Both the position numbers and the translations under genes were made by a program. A DNA stretch of 64,000 bases from Crotophaga sulcirostris (taxonomy: Eukaryota > Chordata > Aves > Cuculiformes > Crotophagidae). Each line of letters opens with the position of its first letter. Position 1 is the stretch's first letter. Where the stretch lies: positions 1,293,454-1,357,453 of the forward strand of contig VYZB01000024.1 of the NCBI GenBank assembly GCA_013397455.1, written 5' to 3'. The notes below the pieces were generated by a model. The model was not told where the DNA came from. It did not search any database and saw only the letters and a program-made list of their open reading frames with translations. This document shows positions 14,412 to 26,277 of this stretch, piece after piece.

Positions 14412-15501
14412 TATGACAGCAGGTTTTCCAAAATGCTTAGATATTAGATGCTTAAATAGAACATTATGCTTCTTTAATTGTATGTATGTGAACAGCATGA
14501 CTGACAGCAAGTCAACACTGTCTGTCCTTAAATACTTGGAAATATAATGGAAAAAGTATGTTGTAGATTCTTTTGATTTGTCTCATGATTTAAGTAGCCT
14601 CTAGAGTCTGCTTGCATCACACTTCATAACTTTCCCCTGTAGGCTGAGAGCTAAAATTATTTCATTTCGTCCCAAGTAAAAGTCAGGTCTCTTATGGGTG
14701 AAAATAGAAGCCAAGGCCTCAAATACAATCCCCAAATGTGTAATTTAGAAACATGTCTTATATGGTGAAATGTATTAAAATTAAAACATAAATGTACATG
14801 ACTTGCTATTCTGCTTATTTAGTTCTTCGAACTAGCACTATCATAGTTTGGTAGCTCAAGCAGCAAGTTGCAGTGTTTGGGGCTTGGCAGTCATACTTCA
14901 CAGCAGCAAAGAATTGAACTTGTATGCTTTAGTGTGCCATTAAGTTTCAGTCTCACGTTTCAGTGCCTGGAATTGATTTACTGATTTGATTTTCTCAGGC
15001 ATGTGGTGATAATAATAATAACACTGTATAGGCATTATTTAAAAATACAATAATATACCAGTATTGGATCTTTGTCAGGCCAGTGCTGAGCTGCACTCAC
15101 AAGTTACCATCATTTATTTAAGTTTAGTCTCATACAATTTTAAACAAATGGAAATCAATACTGCTTGTGGATGTCGGTGGCTAGATTGGAGAAAGAAGTA
15201 AAGAAACGTTGTTGTTAAGAACACATTGTATAAGAAAACTTAAATGTATGAATTTTATGTATGTTCCTCTTTTGTCTTTCTTTTTTAGGATCTTTTAATA
15301 CATTGTACAAAGATAGGCTTTTTATTGTTACGACTGTTGTGTGTCCCCTCTATGTAAAATGCATATTTTTTTGCAGTTTTTATATAGAAGCCAAAGATGA
15401 ATGCTTATGAAGTCCAGTGTCGTTTTTGATGCTGGCTGAGGTATGGATTGGCACAGACTTTAAGCCTGTTAGAGTCAATAAATGCTGTTTTTTCCTTTCA
15501 G

Positions 15502-15747
15502 ATATGTGTCACAAAGATGTCTACACGGAACTGCCAGGGAATGGATTCAGTGATCAAACCTCTGGATACAATTCCTGAGGATAAAAAAGTCCGGGTTCAG
15601 AGGACGCAGAGTAGTTTTGATCCATTTGAGAAACCAACTAATCAAGTGAAGAGGGTTCATTCGGAGAACAACGCTTGCATTAACTTCAAAACTTCATCTG
15701 CAGGGAAGGAATCACCTAAAGTCAGACGACACTCCAGCCCCAGCTCT
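15502..15747 (+). CDS. CDK14: CDK14 coding exon, N-terminal regulatory region (residues 42-123)
   Basis: This internal exon has 82 whole codons (phase 0 to 0) of the PFTAIRE kinase CDK14, a cyclin Y-dependent kinase tied to Wnt/LRP6 signalling and the cell cycle. Translation starts ICVTKMSTRNCQGMDS and ends with RVHSENNACINF and RRHSSPSS, which I recognise as the non-catalytic segment before the kinase domain. By human numbering it covers residues 42-123. The ATG at 15517 is Met47, a known internal start for a shorter isoform. Serines 78 and 95 (TQSSFDPF, VHSEN) fall at positions reported as phosphorylated. RHSSPSS (codons 15727-15747) is the reported 14-3-3 docking motif and ends exactly at the splice junction. 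The acceptor is a T/C tract ending in CAG at 15499-15501; the donor at 15748 is a perfect GTAAGT. The true start codon lies upstream of the window. A few residues seem to differ from human by memory (for example Ser79, Thr87, Ala108). Confidence 0.97.
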
Positions 15748-16766
15748 GTAAGTCCACAGTCCTGACATGTGCGCGTGTGCCAGATGGTGGAATTAATAAC
15801 GCCAGATAAAAGTTTTCTTGCTTAAGAAGGAATTGTTTACTTGGAAACAAAACTAAAAACTCATGGGTGCTATTAAAGATGTTTCCCATATATATATTCG
15901 TGGTGTTCTATATGAAATAGAATAAGAAAATAAAATTTGGAAAAAGAATATATTTTGAAATTCCTCTCGAATATTCACTAGGGTGTTTTACAGGATTTCT
16001 GAGCGTTTTCCTCTCCTGATCCTTGTATGGCATTACAGCTGCTATAATGTTTATGCTGCAAATTTTGCAAAGAATTGCTTATTTCTGAAGTGGAATTCTT
16101 TCCCATGAAGCTTAGGAAACTACATGGCTTGCCTTTTTGATTTTTTAGATTTAGATTTTAGAGAAACATATCAGATTTAACAGATTTTGTTTACATTTTA
16201 AAATTCTCTTTTTTAAAATCAAGTAGTAAAAATAACATTTATTTCCATGTCAGAAACTCTATGTGAGACAGAAGAGAGAGAAACAACTGAGAAGCATTTG
16301 GCAACACACCATCATTGTTATTTTATTCTCAAGTATTTTGAAAGAAACTAGATAAATAAAATGTCATATCTTTCATGAATAATGCTCAGAACAGATTTCC
16401 CCCCAAAGACCTTCACAATTATTGAAAAACTATTTTCGTTATGCTTTGGCAAGAAAAATCCATAATAATGTGACCTTTGAGTTGAAGACTACAGATCTAA
16501 GCAGAATAGTGTAACACTTGAAATCTTAGTGTGAAATATTTTAAAAGATTGATTGCATCTTCTTTTTTATTTTCTTTTCTTGTCTTTCTTTTTTGTTTTC
16601 CTCTATCTTCTGGACATCTGGCCTCCCTACAGAAGTTTGTGTGAATCTTGTCAGACTTCTAAGAAGAAATGACAGAGATTCATTTTCTGTTTATGAGCTT
16701 TGTTTAACCCATGTGAATTTAACGGATAATATGTCATGCCTCCAGGGGACTGTCCTTTTTAGAAAA

Positions 16767-16788
16767 GGTTACATTTTAAAATGTAACC
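16767..16788. repeat. perfect 22-bp palindrome
   Basis: The arm GGTTACATTTT is followed immediately by its exact reverse complement with no spacer; symmetry breaks one base outside on both sides. It could extrude a small cruciform or be a dyad for a dimeric DNA-binding protein, but no such factor can be named from the sequence. Confidence 0.75.
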
Positions 16789-17027
16789 ATCTGTAGCAAA
16801 AACAAATTTGCTTTTTCATCATCGCCTGGCGTTATATAGCTGCTGCCAAAGATGTTTCTGGTGTTTTCCAGTTGAGTCTGTAACAATGAGTTCTTACCAT
16901 AAAATCATTAAGGATGGATAAAGCAGTTTGCATGGTGTTTACTTGTACATAATGCCTGATTATTGTTTGGCACCACAACTGTCAATTTAAATAACTTTTT
17001 TGAAAGTCTTTCCTTAAGTTTGGTTTG

Positions 17028-17042
17028 TTTTTTTTTTTTTTT
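17028..17042. repeat. poly(T) tract, 15 bases
   Basis: A simple homopolymer run in the intron. It is not followed by an AG and exon-like sequence, so it does not look like a splice acceptor tract. Confidence 0.8.
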
Positions 17043-19073
17043 GTGGTATTAACTCATTCCTCAACTCTACTGTTCTTCTCTTGTTCCTATTAGAAACTAT
17101 TACTAATTCTAATGCTTCAAGTACTTCTTTTCTATTAAAACTGAAAGGTTTTGTTTGCTTTGCTTCGAGAATTTTGTAGCAGACTTTTAATGAAACAATA
17201 TTATTGGCATCTTGTTCTTTTTCAGAAGTCTAGTGCTCTACTGTGTCCATGCAATCTTTTGTGATCCCAGTTATTTTCATATGTGAATAATGTTAATGCT
17301 TCCTCCACTAGTATGCTGCTAGTTAGAGCCCTAGCTAAACATATGCTTTTGATAATTTTCTATGCTAACTCACACAGGCTTGCTGGGGATGTCTCATGTT
17401 AAAAGTAGATGCACAGGAATTTCCTGAAATACAGTTCTCATTTCTCAGCTTCCCGTAATTCTCCCTGATTTTTATAGCTCTGCTCGGTGAACTCAGCTCT
17501 TCCTTCTGCTTGGAGGCATTGTTAGTAATTTTTGACTCTTCCTCACAAGGAGTAATCCAAAGAGCACCTGGCAAGGAATAACTTGTGGAATAATGTCAGT
17601 GTTCGTGTCAATAAACAGGGAAGAGCAGAACTTCAGAGCAACAGGTGCTGTTAGCCCTCTGCTGATCACAGGTTACACCTAGTCCTGCCTGGCAGACAGA
17701 AGTTCAAACATCCAAGTCAGAGATATGATCAAGCTGCTCCCCTTTCCCCAAAGCCTGAATGTGTTGCCTCAGGCAGGAGGTGTTCCAATGCACATTTCAT
17801 TGAGCATATGTCTGTGTGGTTAGTTGCAGGAATCTGTCATTCTCTGATTTTGAATTGCACTTGAATTGACAAAGGGGTTGGGATTTCCTTTTTTCCTAGT
17901 CATGATGTTGTATAGCAGAAGCCTTTGCTACTTCCTCTCTGATCATTACTTCTTTTTCTTCCCTGTTAGAGGACTGCTACATATTCTCCCTTACTGAGTT
18001 ATAACTTGATTCTCTGGAAATTCTTCTACTGTATAGATTATACCAATCTGAATGGGCATTTCAGTTTCTGTAAATGTTCTTGAGCGTGCTATGCCCTCTG
18101 GGTCATACTGGCTACAGTTGTGTAGTTCTGTTTTAGTTCTGACTCTGCTGTCTGTAAGCTTTATTTTAAGACACTCTGATAGATGTATGCTACCTTCAAT
18201 TTGCATTTTCAACGCTTGGTTAGTAGAGGAACTAAATTTAAAATAGGCTTCCTTTAGTCTCTTCCCCATTCCTGTTTAAAGTCCTCTCTAGCCATCAGGT
18301 GGTGAAGTGATGTTTAGGATGTACGTGGCTGAGGTTTGCCCTACTTCTTCTCAGGTGAGAGTCCTTTATTTGTATCAGAAATAACACTTTCCAAGATGCG
18401 ACCTGAAAGACCTTGTTTATAATGCCCTGGGACATTAGCTTCTGTTTTGATTAGTTTCAGAAGCTTTATCAGCTCTCTGGCAGATATCAGCTTCGGTGTT
18501 TGGTTAAGATTACCAGATAATAGTCTGCAGGTCGCGTGTTTCCCATTTTGTGTTTTCAGTACCTTCAAAATGCTCTGCACTTTGTGATGGGAAAGATCAC
18601 ACACACACAGGTCTGGGGAAGCTGGAACTCCATGTCCCTGCCCACAGACTGTCACTTGGAACATAAATCATTTGTTCTTGAACATGAAATAATTTTCTGC
18701 GATAATGTCATACCTTGTTGCAAGCTGGTGGAAATCATGTATCGTTAATTAGTGCAGTAGCATACAGACAAAAGTTAGCACATTATTTTTTTCTTCTTTA
18801 AGACAAACTTAATTTTTACACTTAGTCTTTCTACCTGACATTTGCATACCCATTATGTAAAACAGTCACATTGCATTGCATTTTCTTTCCTCCTTCTTTT
18901 AAACATAAGGAAACGCCTGTAAGTGTGATTTCCAAACTGTTCAAGCTTTTTGAAATTGGATATTGTTATGGAACGAAATTTCCAGCAGAACGGACTTAGC
19001 ATTTTATCACATCACAGTAATGGATAATACTCACTTTGTAGGTAGTAAAGTAAGTGTTTACCTACCTGTTTAT

Positions 19074-19141
19074 CACCTGCTGGCCACTATTAGAAGAAGG
19101 GAGTTTGGCTAGACTGACCTTTGCTCTGATCCAGTGCAACA
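19074..19141 (+). mobile_element. possible ancient CR1/L3-type element, 3' end relic
   Basis: The string CTGGCCACTAT, then GGCTAGACTGACCTTTG, then CTCTGATCCAGTG resembles the conserved 3' end of old amniote CR1/L3-type retroposons, which from memory reads roughly as a 'ggctagatggacctttggtctgacccagta' block. Only about 70 bases are recognisable, with several substitutions, so this would be an old copy. It is not of the same CR1 type as the others in the window, whose ends carry 8-bp repeats. Chance similarity is possible; comparison with a repeat library would settle it. Confidence 0.5.
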
Positions 19142-19199
19142 CAATGTATATGTACATGTAATATTTATGTATAATGTGTATGTATATAGGTGTGTACAT

Positions 19200-19240
19200 A
19201 TCCATCCATCCATCCATCTATCTATCATCTATCTTTATCT
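19200..19240 (+). repeat. ATCC/ATCT tetranucleotide microsatellite
   Basis: About four ATCC units pass into ATCT units with one interruption. The stretch just upstream (about 19145-19200) is rich in TGTA/TATG, so the locus is a compound simple repeat. It may be polymorphic in length. Confidence 0.85.
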
Positions 19241-22111
19241 CCAAATTTTTTGCTGACTTTTTGCCTGCCAAGGGAAGAAATTTGCTTTTCTTTTCTCCCT
19301 AACTGAAGAAAGAGTAAAACTACAAAATGAACTGCACAAAATAAAAAAAGCAACAACTCAGAAAACCCGACATGTCACTCCTCTCAAAATAACATGGGCT
19401 TTGGAAGATGATTTGTTTCTAATTCTCTGAAAGTTGTATTTGAGATCCATATTCTTTAGGCATGTGACCTTACTTATTTTTCTCCAGTGGAAGTTGAAAT
19501 TTTATTGTATTCAGTGTCTATATTTTATAAACCAAAGCAGTACTTTTGCACAGTATGTAAATAGAACATTGTAAGTCTTATAAGCTAGCCATGTGGGAGA
19601 GAATTACTTATATGGTGTTACACATCATGTGTTCTTTTTGAATGGCTGAAGATTTGTGGCAATGAATTCAAACGTCATGCTAGTGTTTGTGCTAGCTTTC
19701 AGTTACTTTTTAAAACTCATATAAAGGTGAAAAAACACAATCAGATAAAAATAATTGGATAAGCAATGCATTTACTCTGTAATGTTTTTGTGAGAGAAGC
19801 CTCTCTTCTGTTTCTTTAACTTCTGTTAATTTTTAGTCCTGTCCTGTGCAATTTTCTCCAAAGAAGTGCAAGGAAAAAGCATGAACTGATCCTATTAATA
19901 AAGTGTAAATCAGTTGTATAAGAAGTCTTAACTTTAAAGCAGGCACTAAAATCAGAATTTTCTCTAAAAGTTAGGCATCCTTTCCATTTGCCAAACATTT
20001 TGTGTGCCGTTCTCACCTGTCTTCCTCTTCAGTTGTATGCAACCTTCTCCAGTTTTAGGAACCTATTATTGACGAGGGTAACTGCATCCTTCCTGTTCTG
20101 TACTTTTTGTTGAAATAAGATAATTTTGAAGTTTAGTGTAGAGTGGATATTTCTTTTTTGGCACAAGGAAAGCTTTAAGAATCATTAACATGGGCAATAT
20201 ACTTTAGATAAGGCAGATAGAATGTGGCAACTGATCCAACTCCTGTGCTTTAGTAGCCTGGAGAACAAGTAAACAGCTTTAAAAACTTCATCTAGGCCTT
20301 CAACGGAGAGCTCTGTGGTTGCCTCTGTTCAGGTTGCTCTTATTTAATGGCTGTGTGTTAACGGATTAGAAAGATGCCACTGACAGGATGGGATCATGTA
20401 GTGGTACAGGTCAGGTTAATGCTCGGTTTAGATTCTTGAACATCTTTGTATCTCTTGAACATGGCAGGTGGGACTGTTTTCTAGGGCAAAGTTTAAAAAA
20501 GACAAAAGTGTGATTAACCTGTTAATTCTATCTAGGATAAAGCTTTAAGAAAGGGGACTAATTACTGTGAAACTTGTGTGTGCTGTTATAAAAGAAGTTT
20601 TACTACTGTGTCAAAGAAGAAAAAATACAGACTTTAATTTTTTTAAAAAATATCTTTAGTTCCTGTGATTTAATCTCTCTTAGGCCTCTTGGCCTACCTT
20701 TTGTTTTAGAGTAATGAATTTATTTCTTTGGAGGCATATACCAAAACTTAAGTTTTGATTTTCAGGAATTTACAGTGGTACTGTGAACATAGTATATTTC
20801 CCTTGAGGATAGTTTTATATTGAAGTTTAATATCTTGCAGGCTTTATTTTAAAAAAAAAGTCTATTTAAAACTCGGACTTGGGAGTGTGCCAGCCAAGTG
20901 TGACATTCACAAGCTGTTTTGCCGTTATGAAAAATGCATGAGAACATAGCCCACACAGCTTCTATAGGAATAGTCAGGTGATTTTCAGTGTAATTTTCCA
21001 TTAAAGCTTTCCTTACTACATAGATTTTGAGAATTTTCAAGAAAGAGTGCTGTTCACATGGCAAGGTAGGGCAAGGACTCATACTGCAAGATCTTGTATT
21101 AAACCTGTCATCTTTGCTACAGTCTACGTCAGTGAAATGATTTGAAATGACCTGGTCAAAAGACAGTTTCATCTAATTTCTTTTTCTACCTGTTATCTTT
21201 AGTAGTGTCACAACAGTTTGAAAGACTAGCTTCTTCTCTTTCTGTATTAAATAGTTGGCATGCTCTTTCTGTCCTCGTTACTATGATCTGTGTTTCCTTA
21301 ACCAGAGGGGAAAAATATCTAGAGTCCTGGTTACTGTAAGCCGTGCTGCTAAAGATGCTCACTCTCCATGCTCAGTGATGCTCTTAGACTAATCTTGCAC
21401 TGGGGAAAACGTAGGCTAGTAATAAGAAAACTGCCTTAGTGGAAACTATTTTCAAGGAAAGTGAAGCATAAAGGCAAACAAATAAAACTCCCAAGGGTTT
21501 CTTGACGTGCACTACTTTGTGCTCCAGTTGCCAGTGTCCTCTTGGGAGCAATATGATTCCCCACAACCTGTGCTGACTTTCACAGTGACTTGGGGCTATA
21601 TTCTGTTCTTCAAAGGCATGAGGACCTTTACTCCCTTCTGTCTTAGTAATTTATCTGTCTTTCCCATTTAAGTTCTCTGAAAGATTTATCCCTAGCATGA
21701 AAATTCAGGTTTTGGTGACTTCCCAGTAATACCAATTTCTCACTGACTGGTTGTGTACTGCCTGTTTAAATTTTTGTCCATTAAATAGCTCAATCTTGGC
21801 CACATGTGTCCTTCTGTTTTATTTTTTTCTTAGCTTTGAATTTTTTGTTTGTAGCAAACACAAAGCTCTAACACTGACCAACGGGCTTTTTTACACCCAA
21901 GTAGCATCACTGATGTTCAATATATACAAGTCTCTGTGGCCATAGGGAGGAGATCTTCCTTTGGCTTATATCCAACAAATTTTGATGAAAATTTTGAAGA
22001 ATATATTTGAAGGCTTTAAATAACTAAAAAAAATACACATTCAGTAAATAAGCAGTTTACAGACATGGCAAAGATTGTCCTTTTGTCACAGGGATGTTGT
22101 GTTATGATTTA
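19241..22111 (+). other. CDK14: CDK14 intron (non-coding), between microsatellite and CR1
   Basis: Unique AT-rich intronic DNA. I see no exon, RNA gene or recognisable repeat here apart from short A and T runs (for example near 20850). Confidence 0.7.
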
Positions 22112-22777
22112 TTTTGGACAACAGCTGGTTGAATATGAGCCAGCAGTGTGCCCAGGTAGCCAAGAAGGCCAATGGCATCCTGGTTTGTATAAGAAACAGC
22201 ATGGCCAGCAGGAGCAGGGAAGTGATTGCTCTCCTGTACTTAGCACTGGTGAGGCCAAACCTCAAATACTGTGTTCAGTTTTGGGCCCCTCACTACAAGA
22301 AGGGCATTGAGGTGCTGGAGCATGTGCAGAGAAGGGCAATGAAGCTGGTGAAGAGTCTGGAGAACAAGTCTTATGAAAGGCGGCTGAGGGAACTGGGGTT
22401 GTTTAGCTTGGAGAAAAGGAGGCTGAGGGGAGATCTTATCACACTAAACAACCACCTGAAAGGAGGTTGTAGCAAGGTGGGTGTTGGTGTCTTCTCCCAG
22501 GTAACAAGTAATATGATGAGAAGAAATGACCTCAAGTTGCACCAGGGGAGGCTTAGATTGGATAGTAGGAAAAATTTCTTTACTGAAAGGGTTGTAAAGC
22601 ATTGGAACAGGCTGCGCAGGGAAGTGGTAGAGTCCACATCCCTGGAGGTATTTAAAAGACGTGTAGATGTGGTGCTTGGGGTCAAGGTTTAGTGGCAGAC
22701 TTGGCAGTGCTGGGTTAATGGTTGGACTTGGTGATCTTATAGATTTTTTCCAACCCAAATGATTCTGTGGTTCTGTG
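22112..22777 (+). mobile_element. CR1 LINE, 5'-truncated copy with reverse transcriptase C-terminal region
   Basis: A 0.67-kb CR1 non-LTR retrotransposon in the same orientation as CDK14. It starts abruptly inside the ORF2 region, continues through the 3' untranslated region (GGTTGGACTTGGTGATCTTA) and ends with two octamers, ATTCTGTG and GTTCTGTG. It lacks the endonuclease and the catalytic part of the reverse transcriptase, so it cannot move on its own. Truncation at the 5' end and an octamer-repeat 3' end without poly(A) are diagnostic of CR1. The reading frame remains open across nearly all of the coding part, which suggests moderate rather than great age. Confidence 0.95.
22114..22692 (+). 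pseudogene. CR1 ORF2 remnant (reverse transcriptase thumb/C-terminal end)
   Basis: An open frame of about 192 codons inside the CR1 copy. It begins with a TTG at the truncation point rather than a real start codon. Landmarks in order are [70 protein letters not shown] and [10 protein letters not shown], the typical C-terminal portion of CR1 ORF2 downstream of the polymerase active site. None of the catalytic aspartates is included. It is not expected to be expressed as a protein and is open only by inheritance from the parent LINE. Confidence 0.9.
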
Positions 22778-24901
22778 TTGGTATTTTAGAGGGTTAAAAA
22801 GGTGTAAGGAGGAGTAAGAAAAAAGAAAAATTTATAGTGGTGGAATTATTATCATGTCAGATCTTCAAAAAGTAGTTTTGAACAAACTTTTATCAAAATT
22901 TGTGTGTTTAGATGAAACTAGGCTAAAATTAGTACCCTTTTCTTTGCAAAATCTTGTCTGGGTCAAATTGGAGGATTTCACCTGCTTTGCAAAATACAGG
23001 GGAACATTTTGCGAGTCTGCTGCTTGTGAGATATGTCAGTGGCTGATGCAAGCACTGTACATCTGATGTGTTCTAGATATGTCTCACTCACTATGTGTAT
23101 TTCAGTCAGCCACATCCTAGGCAGAATATGGGACTCTTGTGACTCAACGAACATTAATTTCTGTGCGTATCTATTCCTATATATTTTACTGGAAGGAATA
23201 AAATACTTTGAAAGAAGTTATACTTGAAACTGAATTTACTATATTTGATTTTGATATTAACATTTGTTTAAAAAGTGTTGGTACCATAATTTTGCTGTAA
23301 CAAGGCATATATTTTTTTAACAGAAATGGTTTAAAAAGATAAAACAAGGTGGAAAAATCTGAATAACAAAATTCATGGCCATGAAGGTGAAAGAAAAGAA
23401 CCTATATGAAAGGGGGAGTGCAATAACAAAGTAAAGTAGGCTGAAACGGTTATAATTTTCAACAGTTGTGTGTTACTTCAGATTATTTAAAACACTTCCG
23501 TAGCCCTTTATTAAAATTTCTTTAGGCTTAAAACTTAAGTTTTGGAAAGTTTTGTATTTTTGCATCATCTCAGTGAGTTTTCACCTCCTTTATAGTCCAG
23601 AAATAAAATGAAAGTTAAGAATTGTCTGAACTTCTTACCTTTATAAGCAATTCATAATTGTAAGTTTGAATTAATGTGTAAGGCTTAATTTTTTAAAAAA
23701 ATCATGAAGATGTTGGGGAAGTAGTGAATTTTTTCCTTCATTTTTTTTAAAGTAATTGCATGTGCCAAGTTAGATCTGTCTTGGTTGTTTCATTAAGAAA
23801 TGTCATGCAAATTAGTTTGTAAAGTCTTCTGCTGCCTCAGAATTCATTTAATTTTGGGGGGATAAAAATCCTCTAAAGTACTTTTCTACCAGATACCTTC
23901 CAAAATTGTAAGCTTTTTAAAATTACAAATGGATGAAAAAATAGTTTCCATTTTCACCAAGGGAGATTTGATAGCATGAGATCACGGGCCCATGAGCAAT
24001 CCTGTCTAGGGATCCAGTTGGAATCCAGTTGGCTGAGTTCAACCACAGGGTTTTACTGCACAGGGGACAGATGGTGGCTGACGTGTTGGGTTTCTGGTAG
24101 CTTTCTGTTTGTGTATGGTCTGCTCTTACCCAGGATGAGCAGGCACCAGACAAGTGACGTGGGCTGTGTGGGAAGGCTGGCATGTCAGCCTTGCTACTGC
24201 AGAGCTGAGCCCTAGGGCACCGTGTGGGGTTGTCCCTGAGGACAAACTGGTCTATACCGGCACCACCTTTGTATGATTAGGAGTGAGCTGCCCTCCCGGT
24301 CCTGCTAATGCAAGCTTTTAGCCTTTTGTCCGTTCTTGGTGAGGATGCAGCAGCTCCCAGGAGGAGAATGAGTCAAAAGCCACAACCTTAAATCTGAGCT
24401 TCTAGCAGCTGGGGTACGGGGAAATGAGCTTGAGGTTGTAGGAATAATTGCTGTTGATGATTACTGTGTGGTAATAGATTGAAAGCATCCTGTTTCCTAT
24501 CAAGATCTTAAGGCATTACAAGTTGTTGTGACCTTTTTATTATGGTTTCCAGCAGTATAAAATAAAAGTAAATCTCAGTGTGAAAATTAGAATAGATGTG
24601 AAACACATGTACAAACCTTGTCCTTCCTTGCTATCAGGAATCCAACAGTGAACTACTCACTGTTAACTAGGGCAGCGTTTCCACTCCTAACAAAGCTACT
24701 CATTGTGTGTTCGCTGCAGCCTGCAATTTGGGAAGCACTTTGCTATCCCTCTTCATTATATGGGGGACACTTAAACATCTAAACACTTTTCTTCTATTGT
24801 TTTGTAATGCTGCATTAGCCCATAACTGGATACTTAAATGAGAAGGCTACTTGAATAAATATTTGTCACCTCTATTAGTGACATCTGTAATAAAAATGTG
24901 A

Positions 24902-24916
24902 TTTTTTTTTTTTTTT
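24902..24916. repeat. poly(T) tract, 15 bases
   Basis: A homopolymer run within intronic sequence, with no associated element recognised. Confidence 0.8.
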
Positions 24917-26255
24917 AAATTGTATCTAACCAGGCAGAATGTGTTTTTAAGTACGGATTTGGAACTGAGAATATTGCTACCTTATCTATAATGAAGTGTT
25001 CCAAATAATGTAACAGGAATAAGACCTGAGAGTTCCCATATGACAAATTTTTATACATATATTAATATTTAGGAATTGGATATCAAATAATAGGTTATTC
25101 TTTGTATTGGAGGGAGATGAAAGGGCTCAATTTTGCAAACATACATGTGTATATCCTGATACCATTCAACAGAAAGCTGGGATTTTAGTCTCGGAAAAGG
25201 TGTATCTATGCCAAAGTGCTAGAATTTTGGCTTAGGACAAATGTAGACTAGTTCAATAAAGAGAATTTTTGCATTTTCTGGCTAATGGTTAATTGGATGT
25301 AGTGGAGATGTATGAGGTACTGTACCTCAAGAAGAATGCTCTTGTATGTTTAAATAGAAGTAGTTTTAAGACTTGGATGATTTAAAACTTTTGACCATAG
25401 TTTTAAAAGAATTAAAAAAGCTGAAACTTGAGGTTTTTTTGTGAATCGGGTGTAAGATCCTAAATGTGACAGTACACTGTTTGAAGCTGTGCATAGCTTA
25501 GATTCTCCCGTTTGGATTCAACCCTAAATACGATGGCTTTCCTTGGCTGCTTTTCTTTCTGGTGTTGCAACCAGAGTAGTAGCAAATCAAACGCTGTATA
25601 TGATTTGAGCATCAGTGCTGGCTCTCGAAAGTTTCTACTCTATACTCTTTTGCTTGGTTTAGGTACAGGATGTTTGAGCACTGCAGTCTAAAATATATGT
25701 GGATAACACTGTAGATAACAGCTGTGGGTCAGGTTTTTTGCAGTGTACTTCTGATCTTGGGGGGAAAAATAAAAAGCTTTTTCCTTCCAGACAGCTGGAA
25801 GATGGAGAAATTTGGGAAAACAGGATGCACTTCAAAAAATTCAAACATATTCCAAGAACTTCACTGGAAGGTTTTCATGTCAGGTGAATTTGTTTTTGAA
25901 GCGCTGTGGTGGTCTCTGTTAGGACTGTGTGAAAGTGGGGCAAGTACCCAAGTACAAGTTTGTCATAAAGGCCAACTGAGCTATCTGACTCTTTCAGCAA
26001 GAATCGTTACTTAGCTTGGCTTAATTTTAGACCCCTCACGTATGCTGCAGATATTAAGGCTACAGGATTTTGTTCAACTGTGCTGCATATACATGCCATT
26101 AAAAGTATGATATGATTATATACACAATCTGAAGATTGTAAACAATTCAGAAGCAAGATACTCTCTTCCCTAGTATTTTGACTACTGTCTGAACAATGGT
26201 TGATGTACCAGGACGTTGACTACTCAAGAGTGATGTTTTTGGGTGGCCTTTAGTC

Positions 26256-26277
26256 TAAAAATAAAATAAAATAAAAT
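26256..26277. repeat. AAAAT pentanucleotide microsatellite
   Basis: Four consecutive AAAAT units. It is a short simple repeat with no element body recognised upstream. Confidence 0.8.

Larger units (their letters stand above)
7297..15501 (+). other. CDK14: CDK14 upstream intron, 3' part (non-coding)
   Basis: Unique AT-rich intronic DNA up to the acceptor at 15500-15501. It contains a C/T-rich tract (about 8251-8280), an 11-A run (12309-12319), a small perfect hairpin (12982-13001), a T run with flanking direct repeats (14370-14411) and a short AAT repeat (about 15008-15021). The last bases before the exon form a clear polypyrimidine tract. No exon of another gene and no promoter-like CpG cluster is visible. 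Confidence 0.7.
15748..19073 (+). other. CDK14: CDK14 intron (non-coding), first part
   Basis: Intronic sequence following the perfect donor at 15748. It is AT-rich and unique. It contains a perfect 22-bp palindrome at 16767-16788 and a 15-T run at 17028-17042. The short open frames here carry no recognisable domain. Confidence 0.75.

Noticed and set aside
15448..15501. Open frame extending upstream of the first CDK14 exon
   Set aside because: The apparent start is TTG and the extension lies in the intron, including the polypyrimidine tract and AG acceptor; the exon starts at 15502.
22371..22758. Two 104-codon minus-strand frames
   Set aside because: Both lie antisense to the sense CR1 copy and show no domain.
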